Shown here: positions 43,704 through 52,543 of the stretch, piece by piece
How the letters are laid out: each line of letters begins with the position of its first letter
Numbering within the stretch: position 1 is the first letter of the stretch
Origin: an uncultured Roseibium sp.
GTDB lineage: Bacteria > Pseudomonadota > Alphaproteobacteria > Rhizobiales > Stappiaceae
Reading direction: 5' to 3'
DNA length: 64,000 nt
NCBI RefSeq assembly: GCF_963669205.1
Contig: NZ_OY769915.1
Location: 2,640,001-2,704,000 of the forward strand
The notes under the pieces: model-generated
What the model was told of the DNA's origin: nothing
Seen by the model: the letters and a program-made list of their open reading frames with translations, nothing else
The model's database searches: none
Made by a program: the position numbers and the translations under genes

Positions 43704-43754
43704 GTGAGTTCTTGAATCCGGCGTCGGTGAAGGTGTCCGTATATATAATCAATG

Positions 43755-43771
43755 CTTATGAGTTTTATAAG
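43755..43771. promoter_or_regulatory. LysR-type binding box
   Basis: CTTAT (43755-43759), 7 bp, ATAAG (43767-43771) is a dyad with the T-N11-A spacing. It lies 52 bp before the lysR start (on the minus strand) and 114 bp before the divergent metallo-hydrolase gene, the standard position for activation. Confidence 0.65.
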
Positions 43772-43884
43772 GTTGGCCGCTCTTCAAAAACAAATTGAAT
43801 GAAACAACTTCTAGGAAGCCCCACCGGTGTCACGGTTGGCGGCCTTCAAATACATCTTCTTCAGGTCAAGCCGGGAGTCAGTTC

Positions 43885-44880
43885 ATGACCCATTCCAATC
43901 TTTCCCTTTCCAGACGTTCCCTCCTGGGTGCCGCAGCCGGCGCTGGCGCAATTGCGGCTGCCGGCGGTGTCACGCTCGTCGGTGGCGCAGCCAATGCGGC
44001 CGCGCCGAAGGCCGGTCAGCCGATGGCAGGTGCCTTGCGCTACAAGGTGGGCGACATGGAAGTGACCGCGCTCCTGGACGGTTATCTCGATGTCACGCCC
44101 GAGCTCGTGGTCGGCTACGATGCGGCGGAAGGCAAGCGCCTAAGGGACGCCGCGCTGATCGACGGCGACGCGCTGCGCATTCCCGTCAACGCCTATCTGG
44201 TCAACACCGGTGACCGGCTGGTGCTGGTCGACGCCGGAACCTCCGATGCGCTCGGCCCGACCATGGGCCGTCTTCCTTCGGCGCTTGAGGCGGCCGGCGT
44301 TTCGCCGGATCAGATCGACGCGATCCTGATTACGCACATGCATCCCGACCACCTGTTCGGGGCTGTCGATGGCGATGGCAACAGGGTATTCGCCAATGCG
44401 GAACTGATGCTTCCCGAAACCGACAACGCCTTCTGGTTCGACGATGCGGCCATGAATGGCGCGCCCGAACAGTTCAAGCCGTTTTTTCTCGGCGCACGAA
44501 AGGCCGCGGATGCCTACAAGGGCAGCCAGACGCTTTTCTCCGGTGACAAGGAACTGATGCCGGGTGTGAGCGCAATGGCGCTTCCAGGACATACACCGGG
44601 TCATACGGGCTACGTTTTCGACAGCAACGGCGAAACACTGGTGATTGCGGGCGATATAATCCACATGACAGTCTACCAGTTCGACCAGCCGGGCTGGGGA
44701 ATCGGGTTCGATATCGATGCCGGCAAGGCCGCAGAAACCAGAAAGAGCTTCTTCGATCAGGCAGCAAGCGACAAGCTGCTCTTTGCCGGCGCTCACATCC
44801 CGTTCCCGGGCATGGGCCGCGTCGCCAAGGACGGTGATGCCTATCGTTTCGTGCCCGCCGGGTGGCCCTACGCCTATTGA
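43885..44880 (+). CDS. Tat-exported metallo-beta-lactamase-fold hydrolase
   Basis: 331 residues from ATG 43885. The N terminus SLSRRSLLGAAAGAGAIAAAG is a twin-arginine signal (SRRSLL), cleaved near residue 38 (GAANAAAP). Metal ligands: HMHPDH near 150-155 and GHTPGH near 235, with D in VIAGD near 256 and a later AGAHIPFPG His. Such folded metalloenzymes use Tat because the metals are loaded in the cytoplasm. Substrate unknown; quorum lactones or other esters are possible. Divergent from its likely LysR activator. Confidence 0.92.
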   Translation: MTHSNLSLSRRSLLGAAAGAGAIAAAGGVTLVGGAANAAAPKAGQPMAGALRYKVGDMEVTALLDGYLDVTPELVVGYDAAEGKRLRDAALIDGDALRIPVNAYLVNTGDRLVLVDAGTSDALGPTMGRLPSALEAAGVSPDQIDAILITHMHPDHLFGAVDGDGNRVFANAELMLPETDNAFWFDDAAMNGAPEQFKPFFLGARKAADAYKGSQTLFSGDKELMPGVSAMALPGHTPGHTGYVFDSNGETLVIAGDIIHMTVYQFDQPGWGIGFDIDAGKAAETRKSFFDQAASDKLLFAGAHIPFPGMGRVAKDGDAYRFVPAGWPYAY

Positions 44881-44909
44881 TGATGCCTTTGGGCCCGGCG
44901 GCCAGCCGC

Positions 44910-45061
44910 CGGGCCTGAAAAGACCACCGGAGGCCGTGACATGAGAGCATTCCGCCGCGTCGCGCATCTTGGCCGATGCTCCACATCGCCCCGCGACACG
45001 CTCCACGCGGATCACTCTCATGTCACGGTCGAATAGGTTCTTGCTTGTTGAGGTTGGTATT
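44910..45061 (+). repeat. Interspersed palindromic repeat, copy A
   Basis: About 150 bp ending in ATTGAGG-like TTGTTGAGGTTGGTATT at the moeA stop codon. It contains an internal dyad GTGACATGAGAG (44936-44947) / CTCTCATGTCAC (45015-45026). The reverse complement is found at 48450-48600 at roughly 90 % identity by eye. The two copies flank the molybdenum-cofactor operon in opposite orientation. Confidence 0.75.
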
Positions 45062-46337
45062 ACCTGATCCCGAAACCGGAAAAGGGCAGGTAGCTGACCA
45101 GGTCGCCTGCCTTGATTCGGGTGACGTCTTCCGCGATCTCGATCAGGCCGTTTGCTTCACGCAGTCCCGTGATCAGGCCGGATCCGTCACGCATGAATTT
45201 CCGGGCAACCTGTACACCGTCGCTATTGGTTTCCAGATATCCCCGGTAGAATTCCCGGCGGTCCGGCTTTTTCTTTGGAATTTCAAAGCCAGCCGGCACC
45301 TGAAAGCTCTGCGGCTCAAGAAATTGCCCGCCGGCAAGGACACTCATGACCGGCCGTGCGTAGAGAAGAAAGCAGACCATCGCGGCGACCGGGTTTCCCG
45401 GAAGCCCGAGAAAGACAGACGACCCTATGGTTCCGAACATCATCGGCCGACCGGGCTTGATCGCCAGCTGCCACATATGCTGCTGCCCGAGCTTGTCGAG
45501 CGCATCCAGGATGTGATCCTCTTCACCGCGGCTGGCACCACCCGTCGTCAGGATGACGTCGAAACGCTCCGCAGCGTCTTGCAGCGTGCGTTCGATCAGC
45601 ATCCTGTCGTCCTTCAGGATGCCGAGATCCTCGATTTCAACCGGCACAGTGGCGGAAAGGCCGCGAAGAAGGAAATGGTTGCTGTCGTAGACGTCGCCGA
45701 CCGTTATCAGGTCGCCGGGCCGGCGCACTTCGTCTCCGGTCGAAACGAGAGCGACCTTGAGTTTCCTGTAGACGCCGACATCCGGTTTGCCGGTCGACGC
45801 AATCGCCGCAATCTCCTGCGGCCGCAGTCTGTGACCAACCTTGACGATTGAAGTTCCGGCCGAAACGTCTTCACCGGCTTTGCGGCAATTCGCACCGGGT
45901 TTCAGGCCCTGCGGAATGATGACGAAGTTCTCGCCGTCCTGCGTGTGGGTTTCACAGTCCTCCTGCATGGCAACGGTATCGGCACCGGGCGGCATGACGG
46001 CGCCGGTGAAAATCCGGGCGGCGGCCCAGGGTCCAAGAACAGTGCCGCTCGCATGTCCGGCGGCGACGCGCTGATTGAGCCGGAAGAAACCGCCGGCTTC
46101 GTCGAAATCCGAATGCCGGAAAGCGTAGCCGTCCACGGCGGAATTGTCAGCAAGAGGAACATCGCGCGGCGCGCTCACGTCTTCGGCGAGGATGCGTTCA
46201 AGCGCATCCTCGAGGCGAACGGTTTCAATGTCTGAAATCGTCGTCAGCCTGTCCTTGAGGATCGAAAGCGCCTCATGATGTTTCAGCCTGTCCTTGTCGT
46301 GCAGAAAGCAATCATCCAGCAGACGTTTTGCCGTCAT
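45060..46337 (-). CDS. moeA: Molybdopterin molybdotransferase MoeA
   Basis: 425 residues. DVPLADNSAVDGYAF near 60-74 is the domain I signature; GDEVRRPGD and the MPT-binding TTGGASRGEEDH near 265-277, then PGRPMMFG and GLPGNPVAAMV follow. The enzyme inserts molybdate into adenylylated molybdopterin in the cytoplasm. Four-base overlap with mobB and a stop codon inside a repeat element mark it as the last gene of fdhD-mobA-mobB-moeA. Confidence 0.95.
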   Translation of the reverse strand: MTAKRLLDDCFLHDKDRLKHHEALSILKDRLTTISDIETVRLEDALERILAEDVSAPRDVPLADNSAVDGYAFRHSDFDEAGGFFRLNQRVAAGHASGTVLGPWAAARIFTGAVMPPGADTVAMQEDCETHTQDGENFVIIPQGLKPGANCRKAGEDVSAGTSIVKVGHRLRPQEIAAIASTGKPDVGVYRKLKVALVSTGDEVRRPGDLITVGDVYDSNHFLLRGLSATVPVEIEDLGILKDDRMLIERTLQDAAERFDVILTTGGASRGEEDHILDALDKLGQQHMWQLAIKPGRPMMFGTIGSSVFLGLPGNPVAAMVCFLLYARPVMSVLAGGQFLEPQSFQVPAGFEIPKKKPDRREFYRGYLETNSDGVQVARKFMRDGSGLITGLREANGLIEIAEDVTRIKAGDLVSYLPFSGFGIR

Positions 46338-46855
46338 TGTCCGGTCCTCTCCAGATCGAGGTGCCGCTCGATGAAATCGGCCATGGCCGGAACATCATCC
46401 AGGTCGAAGACGGGCAGGTCCTCATCGGGCAAGGCATGGTCGGCGGCGACGGCAAGAATATTCGGGTCCTGCGGGGCGAGGGGGCCACGATCGATGGTCT
46501 CCGTTCGCCGTGCCTCGATTTTCGGATGATCCTCGCGCTTGTAGCCTTCGATCAGGACAAGATCGCACGGCGCGAGACGCGCGAGGATGTCGGCCAGAAA
46601 CGGCTCGTCCTCCTGCCGCAATTCGTGCATCAGCGCCCACCTGCGGCCGGAAACCAGTGCGACCTCGCTGGCCCCTGCCTCGCGGTGCCGGTAGCTGTCC
46701 GCTCCAGGTTTGTCGATGTCGAAATTGTGGTGCGCGTGCTTGACGGTCGACACCTTGAACCCGCGCGCCGTGAACTCCGCGACCAGCCGGGTCACGAGTT
46801 GCGTCTTGCCGGAGTTCTTCCAGCCGGTGATACCGAAGACGGGTGTGGTCGTCAT
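46334..46855 (-). CDS. mobB: Molybdopterin-guanine dinucleotide biosynthesis protein MobB
   Basis: 173 residues with Walker A GWKNSGKTQLVTRL near 11-24, typical of the small GTPase-like MobB, and LIEGYKREDHPKIE near 100-113. It helps MobA in making the bis-MGD cofactor. Its start overlaps the mobA stop, confirming the operon. Confidence 0.94.
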   Translation of the reverse strand: MTTTPVFGITGWKNSGKTQLVTRLVAEFTARGFKVSTVKHAHHNFDIDKPGADSYRHREAGASEVALVSGRRWALMHELRQEDEPFLADILARLAPCDLVLIEGYKREDHPKIEARRTETIDRGPLAPQDPNILAVAADHALPDEDLPVFDLDDVPAMADFIERHLDLERTGQ

Positions 46856-47505
46856 GTGAAGCGTGCACTCAGCGTATTGCGGACCGTCGCCAGGTCGTCC
46901 GGTTTGTTGGCATTGAAGAAGGGATCGAGACCCGTTGCCGGGTCCAGATCGAAGGACACTTCCACGCTGTCGTGCCGGTCGACGAAGGCGAGTACCTTTC
47001 CGCTCTGTCCGGTTTCAAGCCACTTGTGTAGATCGTCTTTCAGCCTGACGGGCCAGAGCCCGAAGACGGGATGCAATTTGCTGGAGGACGAGGCAAGCGC
47101 GATCACCGGGACATCGGCCGGAACGGAAGCACACAGGCGCTCCACGAGGTCGGTCGGAAAGAACGGCGTGTCGCCGGCGACCGATACCACGTGACTGATC
47201 GCGGGATGGTACGTGTCGGCGTGGGTCAATCCCGCCAGAACCCCTGCAAGGGGCCCTGCGAACTCCCCGACCGGATCGGGAACAACCGGAAGCCCGAACT
47301 GCGCAAACCGCTCCGGGTCGCCATTGGCGTTGAGAACGATGTCAGGGACCTGTGTCGACAACCGGGCGAGGATCACGTCCAGCATCGACTTGCCGCCGAT
47401 ATCAAGCAGGCTCTTGTCGCCGCCGCCCATGCGCCGGGACTGCCCGCCTGCCAGGACGCACCCGAGAACCCTGTCGATGGTCAAGGCGTCGCGCTTTGCC
47501 GTCAT
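46852..47505 (-). CDS. mobA: Molybdenum cofactor guanylyltransferase MobA
   Basis: 217 residues from ATG 47505, which shares four bases with the fdhD stop; longer frames are not real. GCVLAGGQSRRMGGGDKSLL near 15-34 is the nucleotidyltransferase signature, with VAGDTPFFP near 113. It attaches GMP to molybdopterin to make MGD for formate dehydrogenase and nitrate reductase-like enzymes. Confidence 0.94.
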   Translation of the reverse strand: MTAKRDALTIDRVLGCVLAGGQSRRMGGGDKSLLDIGGKSMLDVILARLSTQVPDIVLNANGDPERFAQFGLPVVPDPVGEFAGPLAGVLAGLTHADTYHPAISHVVSVAGDTPFFPTDLVERLCASVPADVPVIALASSSSKLHPVFGLWPVRLKDDLHKWLETGQSGKVLAFVDRHDSVEVSFDLDPATGLDPFFNANKPDDLATVRNTLSARFT

Positions 47506-48398
47506 TGCGCTGCCAGGCTCCCTTTTCGTTTCGATTTTTCCGGTTCGTCCTCGGCGGTGGCGGGGTCCATGTCGAACTCGATGCGCTCTGATCCCGCCAG
47601 GGCCACGAACCTTTTGCCCCTCGCACGGCCAATCAGCGTCAACCCGGCCCGTTGTGCCAGTTCGACGCCCCAGGCTGTAAATCCGGAGCGCGACACGAGG
47701 ATGGGAATGCCCATCATCACGGTCTTTATCACCATTTCCGATGTCAGCCGCCCGGTCGTATAGAAGATCTTGTCGCCCGCAGGGACACCGTGGAGCATCA
47801 TCCATCCGGCGATCTTGTCGACCGCATTGTGTCTGCCGACGTCTTCCATGTAGACGAGCGGCCGGTCTTGCTGGCACAGCACGCAGCCGTGGATCGCACC
47901 CGCCTCCAGGTAAAGGGAAGGCGTCGTGTTGATCGCCTTGGTCAGACTGTAGAGCCAGGACGTCCGCAGTCTGGCATCTGCCGGCAGCGACGCCGTTTCG
48001 AAACCGTCCATGACATCGCCGAAAACGGTTCCCTGCGCACAACCCGACGTGCGGACCTTCTTTTTCAGCTTTTCCTCGTAGTCGGTTTCCCGCTCGGTGC
48101 GGACAACCACGACCTCGAGATCATCGTCATAGTCGATTTCGGTGACGACATCGTCGTCGGTGAGCATGTTCTGATTCTTCAGGTATCCCACCGCGAGCAG
48201 GTCCGGATGATCACCGATCGTCATCATCGTCACGACTTCCTGCGCGTTGAGATAAAGGGTCAGGGGTTTTTCGGTCACGACCCTGGTTTCGACGGATTGC
48301 CCGTTCTGATCGATTCCGGTGACCGTCGTTGAAAGCCTGGCGTCCAGGGGGTCGGGTTTCAGCACGTAAGGGCCTGACAAAGGCGCGTAACTCCACAA
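47502..48398 (-). CDS. fdhD: Formate dehydrogenase sulfurtransferase FdhD
   Basis: 298 residues. The active-site CxxC is GCVLCQ near 173-176, with a second Cys in TSGCAQGTVFG, and MEDVGRHNAVDKIAGWM plus TTGRLTSEMVIK are family signatures. FdhD carries sulphur from IscS to the molybdenum cofactor of formate dehydrogenase. It heads the cofactor operon, yet no formate dehydrogenase structural gene is in the window. Confidence 0.95.
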   Translation of the reverse strand: MWSYAPLSGPYVLKPDPLDARLSTTVTGIDQNGQSVETRVVTEKPLTLYLNAQEVVTMMTIGDHPDLLAVGYLKNQNMLTDDDVVTEIDYDDDLEVVVVRTERETDYEEKLKKKVRTSGCAQGTVFGDVMDGFETASLPADARLRTSWLYSLTKAINTTPSLYLEAGAIHGCVLCQQDRPLVYMEDVGRHNAVDKIAGWMMLHGVPAGDKIFYTTGRLTSEMVIKTVMMGIPILVSRSGFTAWGVELAQRAGLTLIGRARGKRFVALAGSERIEFDMDPATAEDEPEKSKRKGSLAAQ

Positions 48399-48870
48399 CT
48401 GATTGTTCTGGAGACACTATGGGACGCGGCAGGCAAAGGGCAAGGTCTTATACCAACCTCAATAAGTAGGAACCTATCCGACCGTGAAATGAGAGTGCTC
48501 CGCGAGGAGCGTGTCGCAGGGCGATGTGGGGCATCGGCCAAGATGCGCAACGCCGCGGAACGCTCTCATGTCGCGGCCTCCGGTGGTTTTTTCAGGCCCG
48601 CCGGACTGCGTTGCGCCGCTTGACCGGCCAACAAGGCTGCACCGCTCCTTGCCGGCGAATCTGAAAAGACCATCGGATAGGTTCTTGCTTATTGAGGTTG
48701 GTATTAACTGTGCAAAGTGCCTTGCACCCGTCTGCAGGACGGGCGCCGGCAACTCTATGTGCGGAAGCAGAAGTTTGGCGCGGCGGAAGCACGAACTGGA
48801 CACGATGGGCTTCCGGCATGCGCATCAGCGCATCACGGTTGACGCGGCGCAGGCAACGCCGCGTCGGGCA
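48399..48870. other. 472-bp intergenic region with repeat copies and hairpins
   Basis: Contains repeat copies B and C (48450-48706). To their right are two further stems: GTGCAA/TTGCAC (48710-48727) and CCCGTC/GACGGG (48727-48743). No gene is supported. Confidence 0.5.
48450..48706 (-). repeat. Interspersed palindromic repeat, copies B and C
   Basis: Copy B (48450-48600) is the reverse complement of copy A at 44910-45061. Copy C (48661-48706, plus orientation) keeps only the two ends of the unit: CTGAAAAGACCA joined to TCGGATAGGTTCTTGCTTAT and onward. B and C together form an element whose outer 30 bp are inverted repeats, MITE-like. Confidence 0.72.
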
Positions 48871-49362
48871 TCAGATCATCAGCATGTCATTGGTGAGCCG
48901 GCCGGCCTGCAATTCGGTCGCGAAGTGGCTGAAGGCAAGATACGCTTCGTCGCGCGTTACGTCGCCCGGATGATCCAGCAACGGGCGCAGCACCGGATTG
49001 GAGGCCGCCGCTACACCGTCGGTCAGATCGCGGAAGAACATGAGTGAATTCGGGAACAGGCGAAAATCCACTGGTTCGTGGATGATACCTTCGATGCTTT
49101 CAAGGCGTGGATCGTTCATCACGCAATAGACGGTATCGAGCACCTGACCGGTCTGGCCCTCAAGGATCTGGACAATATGCTGGTCGACGAGCAGCAGGGC
49201 TCCGGTCACTCCCGCCTTCCGGTTGATCCGGCGGATCCGGAGGAGGGTTCTGTCGATCTCGTCGGGCAACGGCAAGCGCATGTTGTCCCATTTGATTTTG
49301 CTGCGATAGCAGGCGCGATAAAGCTCCATTGCGTGTCCAATCGTTTCTGTGCCGATAGACAA
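48871..49362 (-). CDS. BLUF-domain-like protein (one flavin-contact Asn replaced)
   Basis: 163 residues. LYRACYRSK keeps the photoactive Tyr near residue 18, VQILEG keeps the Gln that switches hydrogen bonds, and INRKAGVTGALLL is the flavin helix. In blue-light BLUF domains that helix reads NN; here the first Asn is Ile and only the second remains. The C-terminal 60 residues are helical and of no known output type. Possible starts include ATG 49362 and the internal ATG before ELYRACY. It may be a photoreceptor with changed flavin binding or a light-blind relative. Monocistronic. Confidence 0.7.
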   Translation of the reverse strand: MSIGTETIGHAMELYRACYRSKIKWDNMRLPLPDEIDRTLLRIRRINRKAGVTGALLLVDQHIVQILEGQTGQVLDTVYCVMNDPRLESIEGIIHEPVDFRLFPNSLMFFRDLTDGVAAASNPVLRPLLDHPGDVTRDEAYLAFSHFATELQAGRLTNDMLMI

Positions 49363-49532
49363 AGCCTGCGCCTCAATTCCTCACAATTGCTTAAAATCTT
49401 AGTCAAATTCGAAGAAGAAGTGGGGAAACGCTGAATAGATTGTAAAGTTCTGAGGAAATCAGTGCTTCACCGTTGCGTTCCTGGTTAAAGAAAGCTGTGA
49501 AAAACCGGACGCCAAATCTTTGTGTGGAAAAA

Positions 49533-50123
49533 TCATCGTTGCCTTGACAGGATGTAGTCCAGCCCGGTTCTGACGGCAGGCCACTCATGAGAGAGAATCG
49601 AATACACCGCCGTGTCTCGCAATGACCCGTCCGCAGTCCGCTGATGCGATCTGAGAACACCGTCGAGTTTCGCGCCGAGGCGTTCAATCGCCGCTCGGCT
49701 TTGCCTGTTCATGAAATGGGTTCTGAACTCTACGGCAATGCAGTCGAGCTCTTCGAAGGCGTGGGCGAGAAGCATGCGTTTGCATTCGGAATTCAGCCCG
49801 GTTCTCTGGACAGATTTCCGGTACCAGGTCGAGCCGATTTCAACGCGCTTGTTCGCTGCATCGATATTCATGTAGGTGGTCATGCCCACAGCCGTCCCGT
49901 CCGGCGTCAAAACGGCGAAAGGCAGCATTGATCCTGCTTCCTGCAATGCGAGCCGGCGGTTGATCTCGGCCTCGACTTCGCGTGGCGCTGGGATGGATGT
50001 GTACCAGGCTCTCCACAGGTCTCCCTCGGCCGCGGCAACAGCCAGGTCTGCCGCATGGCTCTGCGCCAGCGGGCAAAGGGTTGCGTGAATGCCTGTCAGC
50101 GTAACGGGAGGGGGCCAGCTCAT
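49533..50123 (-). CDS. GNAT family N-acetyltransferase
   Basis: 196 residues from ATG 50123. IGSTWYRKSVQRTGLNSECKR near 112-132 and LDCIAVEFRTHFMNRQSRAAIERLGA near 143-168 are the RimJ/RimL-like acetyl-CoA and substrate motifs. Members acetylate N termini of ribosomal proteins or small amines. The SDR gene stop/start layout (50155 stop, 31 bp upstream on the same strand) suggests co-transcription with the SDR. Confidence 0.85.
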   Translation of the reverse strand: MSWPPPVTLTGIHATLCPLAQSHAADLAVAAAEGDLWRAWYTSIPAPREVEAEINRRLALQEAGSMLPFAVLTPDGTAVGMTTYMNIDAANKRVEIGSTWYRKSVQRTGLNSECKRMLLAHAFEELDCIAVEFRTHFMNRQSRAAIERLGAKLDGVLRSHQRTADGSLRDTAVYSILSHEWPAVRTGLDYILSRQR

Positions 50124-50154
50124 GCATGTGCTCCGGAGTTGCGATTGCTGTGTT

Positions 50155-50835
50155 TCAGAAGGAACGTTCCTCGCCGTTCCACTTGAAGAACCTTCCGGTG
50201 CGTTCAAGGTCGAGCGTTGCCGCGACATCCAGGATACCTGCGGCGACATCGGCAGGGCAATTGTCAGCCGCGGCCCCTCCCATCGACGTCCTTACCCAGC
50301 CGGGATCGATCAGCGCGACCGGAATTCCCTCAGGCTCCAGTTCGGTTGCCAGACCCTGCATGACCTTGTTGACCGCCGCTTTCGAGGCCCGGTAGGCGAG
50401 GGTGTCCGGCTTGCGGTATCCCATCCAGGACATCTGGCTGGAGATGGTGAGGATCTTCGCGGCGTCCGACTTCCTGAGATGCGGCAAAAAGATCTGCGAG
50501 ACCGCCAGCGGGGCGAGCGTGTTCACTTCCAGCGTTTTCAGGAAGCCGTCGAAGTCCATGTCGAGCGGGGACTGGCGCGCCGGTGTGATGATGCCTGCAT
50601 TGTTGATGAGCAGGTCGAGTTCTACATCGAGATCCTCTGCAGCGCAGCGCACGGCGTCATGATCGGTCACATCGAAAACAAGCGGTACATACCCGACACC
50701 CAGCGTTTCGGCGCTTTGCCGTGCCGCTGGTTGTGACCTGACCGATCCGTAGACCGTCCAGCCGTCGGCGAGAGCCTTTCGGGCAAGTTCGAGGCCGATC
50801 CCGCGATTGGTCGCGGTGATGAGACAAGTGGGCAT
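50155..50835 (-). CDS. Short-chain dehydrogenase/reductase
   Basis: 226 residues. ATNRGIG near 8-14 is a variant TGxxxGIG cofactor motif, NNAG near 80-83, and YRASKAA near 147-153 carries the catalytic Tyr and Lys. It resembles the C-factor/csgA-like SDR group. Substrate unknown. The GNAT gene follows on the same strand. Confidence 0.88.
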   Translation of the reverse strand: MPTCLITATNRGIGLELARKALADGWTVYGSVRSQPAARQSAETLGVGYVPLVFDVTDHDAVRCAAEDLDVELDLLINNAGIITPARQSPLDMDFDGFLKTLEVNTLAPLAVSQIFLPHLRKSDAAKILTISSQMSWMGYRKPDTLAYRASKAAVNKVMQGLATELEPEGIPVALIDPGWVRTSMGGAAADNCPADVAAGILDVAATLDLERTGRFFKWNGEERSF

Positions 50836-51085
50836 GTGACTTCCTGATGTTCCGTTGGCCTTGAAATGGCGCCTTTCCGCGCGGCGAGTACACTACCTTG
50901 AGCCGCCTTGAGTGCAACCGGGATTTGCGCCCGCCGCTGGATTATGCGCCGTGTGTGGCTGTTGCGTTCAACAAAGAGACGCCTGCAGCAAATTGGCGGC
51001 TTGTTTTTGTCGGCGTGCAAATTAGATTTCCATGCGAAATACCGCTGTTCATTTCAGACAGCGCGCACAACGACAGGACAGTGAA

Positions 51086-52234
51086 ATGAGCGACGGAATC
51101 AAGCAGGCCGTGATCGAGAGCCTGAAGCAGATCAAGGGTCCGGACCTTGAAGGGAACATCGTCTCTCTCGGGCTGGTTTCCGATGTGTTCGTGTCTGATG
51201 GACGTGTCGCCTTTTCAATCACCGTCCCCGCTGCACGCGCGCAGGAACTTGAACCGTTGCGGCAAGCCGCCGAAAAAGTTGTCAGGGAAGTGGATGGCGT
51301 TGAAAACGCCATGGTTGCGCTCACTGCGGAACGTGCTCCTGGCGCCGCGCGCAACACCACACCCCCACCCAAACCTGCCCCCCGTCCGGCGCAGCGCGCA
51401 CCAGAAGAAGAGGCGGCGGCCAAGCCCGGTGTACCGGGAATAACGCACATAATAGCTGTCGCCTCGGGCAAGGGCGGGGTCGGCAAATCGACGACGACGG
51501 CCAACCTGGCTCTGGGTATGGCGGCAAACGGACTGAAAGTTGGGGTTCTGGATGCTGATATCTACGGTCCGTCCGTACCGCGGCTCTTCAATGTATCGGG
51601 CCGCCCCGAAACCGTTTCGGGGCGGGTTCTGAAACCGCTGGAGGGCTATGGCATAAAGGTCATGTCGATGGGTTTCATGGTCGAGGAGGAAACCCCAATG
51701 ATCTGGCGCGGACCCATGGTCATCTCCGCGCTGACCCAGATGCTCCGGGAAGTCGCCTGGGGCGAGCTTGACGTGCTTGTTGTCGACATGCCGCCCGGAA
51801 CGGGTGACGCCCAGCTCACCATGGCGCAACAGGTTCCCCTGGCGGGCGCGGTGATCGTTTCGACACCTCAGGACCTGGCACTGATAGATGCCCGCAAGGG
51901 CCTGAACATGTTCAAGCGGGTCGACGTGCCGGTGCTCGGGATCATCGAGAACATGAGCTACTTCCTCTGCCCCGACTGCGGCAGCCGCCACGATATATTC
52001 GGACATGGCGGCGCGCGCGCGGAAGCGGAGCGTCTCGGCGTGCCGTTCCTTGGTGAAATACCGCTGACGATGAAGATCCGCGAGACTTCCGATGCCGGCA
52101 CGCCAATTGTTGTCTCAGATCCTGAGGGACCGGTCGCCGCGATCTACAAGACGATTGCGGGGCAAGTCGTTGCCACGATCGAGAGTGCTGCAACCTCGCC
52201 CGAAAGAGCCGCCCCCAAAATCGTGTTTGATTGA
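51086..52234 (+). CDS. apbC: Mrp/ApbC iron-sulphur cluster carrier ATPase
   Basis: 382 residues from ATG 51086. N-terminal MIP18-type (DUF59) domain (5-80), a Pro/Ala-rich linker (85-120), then a P-loop ATPase with deviant Walker A SGKGGVGKST near 127-136, the DADIYGPSVPRLF motif near 153 and the cluster-binding CPDCG near 294. It carries [4Fe-4S] clusters to target enzymes; several such targets (MoaA, dehydratase, DgcA) are in this window. The upstream frame is open but the conserved start is here. Confidence 0.95.
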   Translation: MSDGIKQAVIESLKQIKGPDLEGNIVSLGLVSDVFVSDGRVAFSITVPAARAQELEPLRQAAEKVVREVDGVENAMVALTAERAPGAARNTTPPPKPAPRPAQRAPEEEAAAKPGVPGITHIIAVASGKGGVGKSTTTANLALGMAANGLKVGVLDADIYGPSVPRLFNVSGRPETVSGRVLKPLEGYGIKVMSMGFMVEEETPMIWRGPMVISALTQMLREVAWGELDVLVVDMPPGTGDAQLTMAQQVPLAGAVIVSTPQDLALIDARKGLNMFKRVDVPVLGIIENMSYFLCPDCGSRHDIFGHGGARAEAERLGVPFLGEIPLTMKIRETSDAGTPIVVSDPEGPVAAIYKTIAGQVVATIESAATSPERAAPKIVFD

Positions 52235-52543
52235 GCTCTGCAGGCCGGTTTTTTGCATGTCGAGATAATTCGCAGCCGCGGCAATCGCGATTCAGTGCGC
52301 ACGATCGGATGCTGTTGGCTCCTTCTGGCACGGATCGCGCATCATTTTTTACTTAATCACAGTCTTAAGAAAGGTATTTAAAGTCAGTAAGTTAAAGGGG
52401 GGTGCCCTTACGTGAGTAAATCTCGCCCAGGATTACTCCAGGCAGACTCGTTTTCTTTTCACGGGCGGATCACGCTTCAGCTTTAGAGTACCCTGCGTTG
52501 AGTGTGAAAAGTTTTCAATCTGTCGTAGGGGTTGCGCTGCGGA
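52235..52543. other. 309-bp intergenic region
   Basis: Leader of the MFS gene. A/T-rich at 52340-52400, probably promoter sequence. No palindrome or small gene is recognised. Confidence 0.45.

Noticed and set aside
46328..47194. 288-codon plus-strand frame opposite mobA/mobB
   Set aside because: mobA and mobB are unmistakable and overlap in operon fashion.
48708..48743. Two small stems right of repeat copy C
   Set aside because: They are short, lack U-runs and are 130 bp past the BLUF stop codon, so neither a terminator nor a riboswitch is supported.
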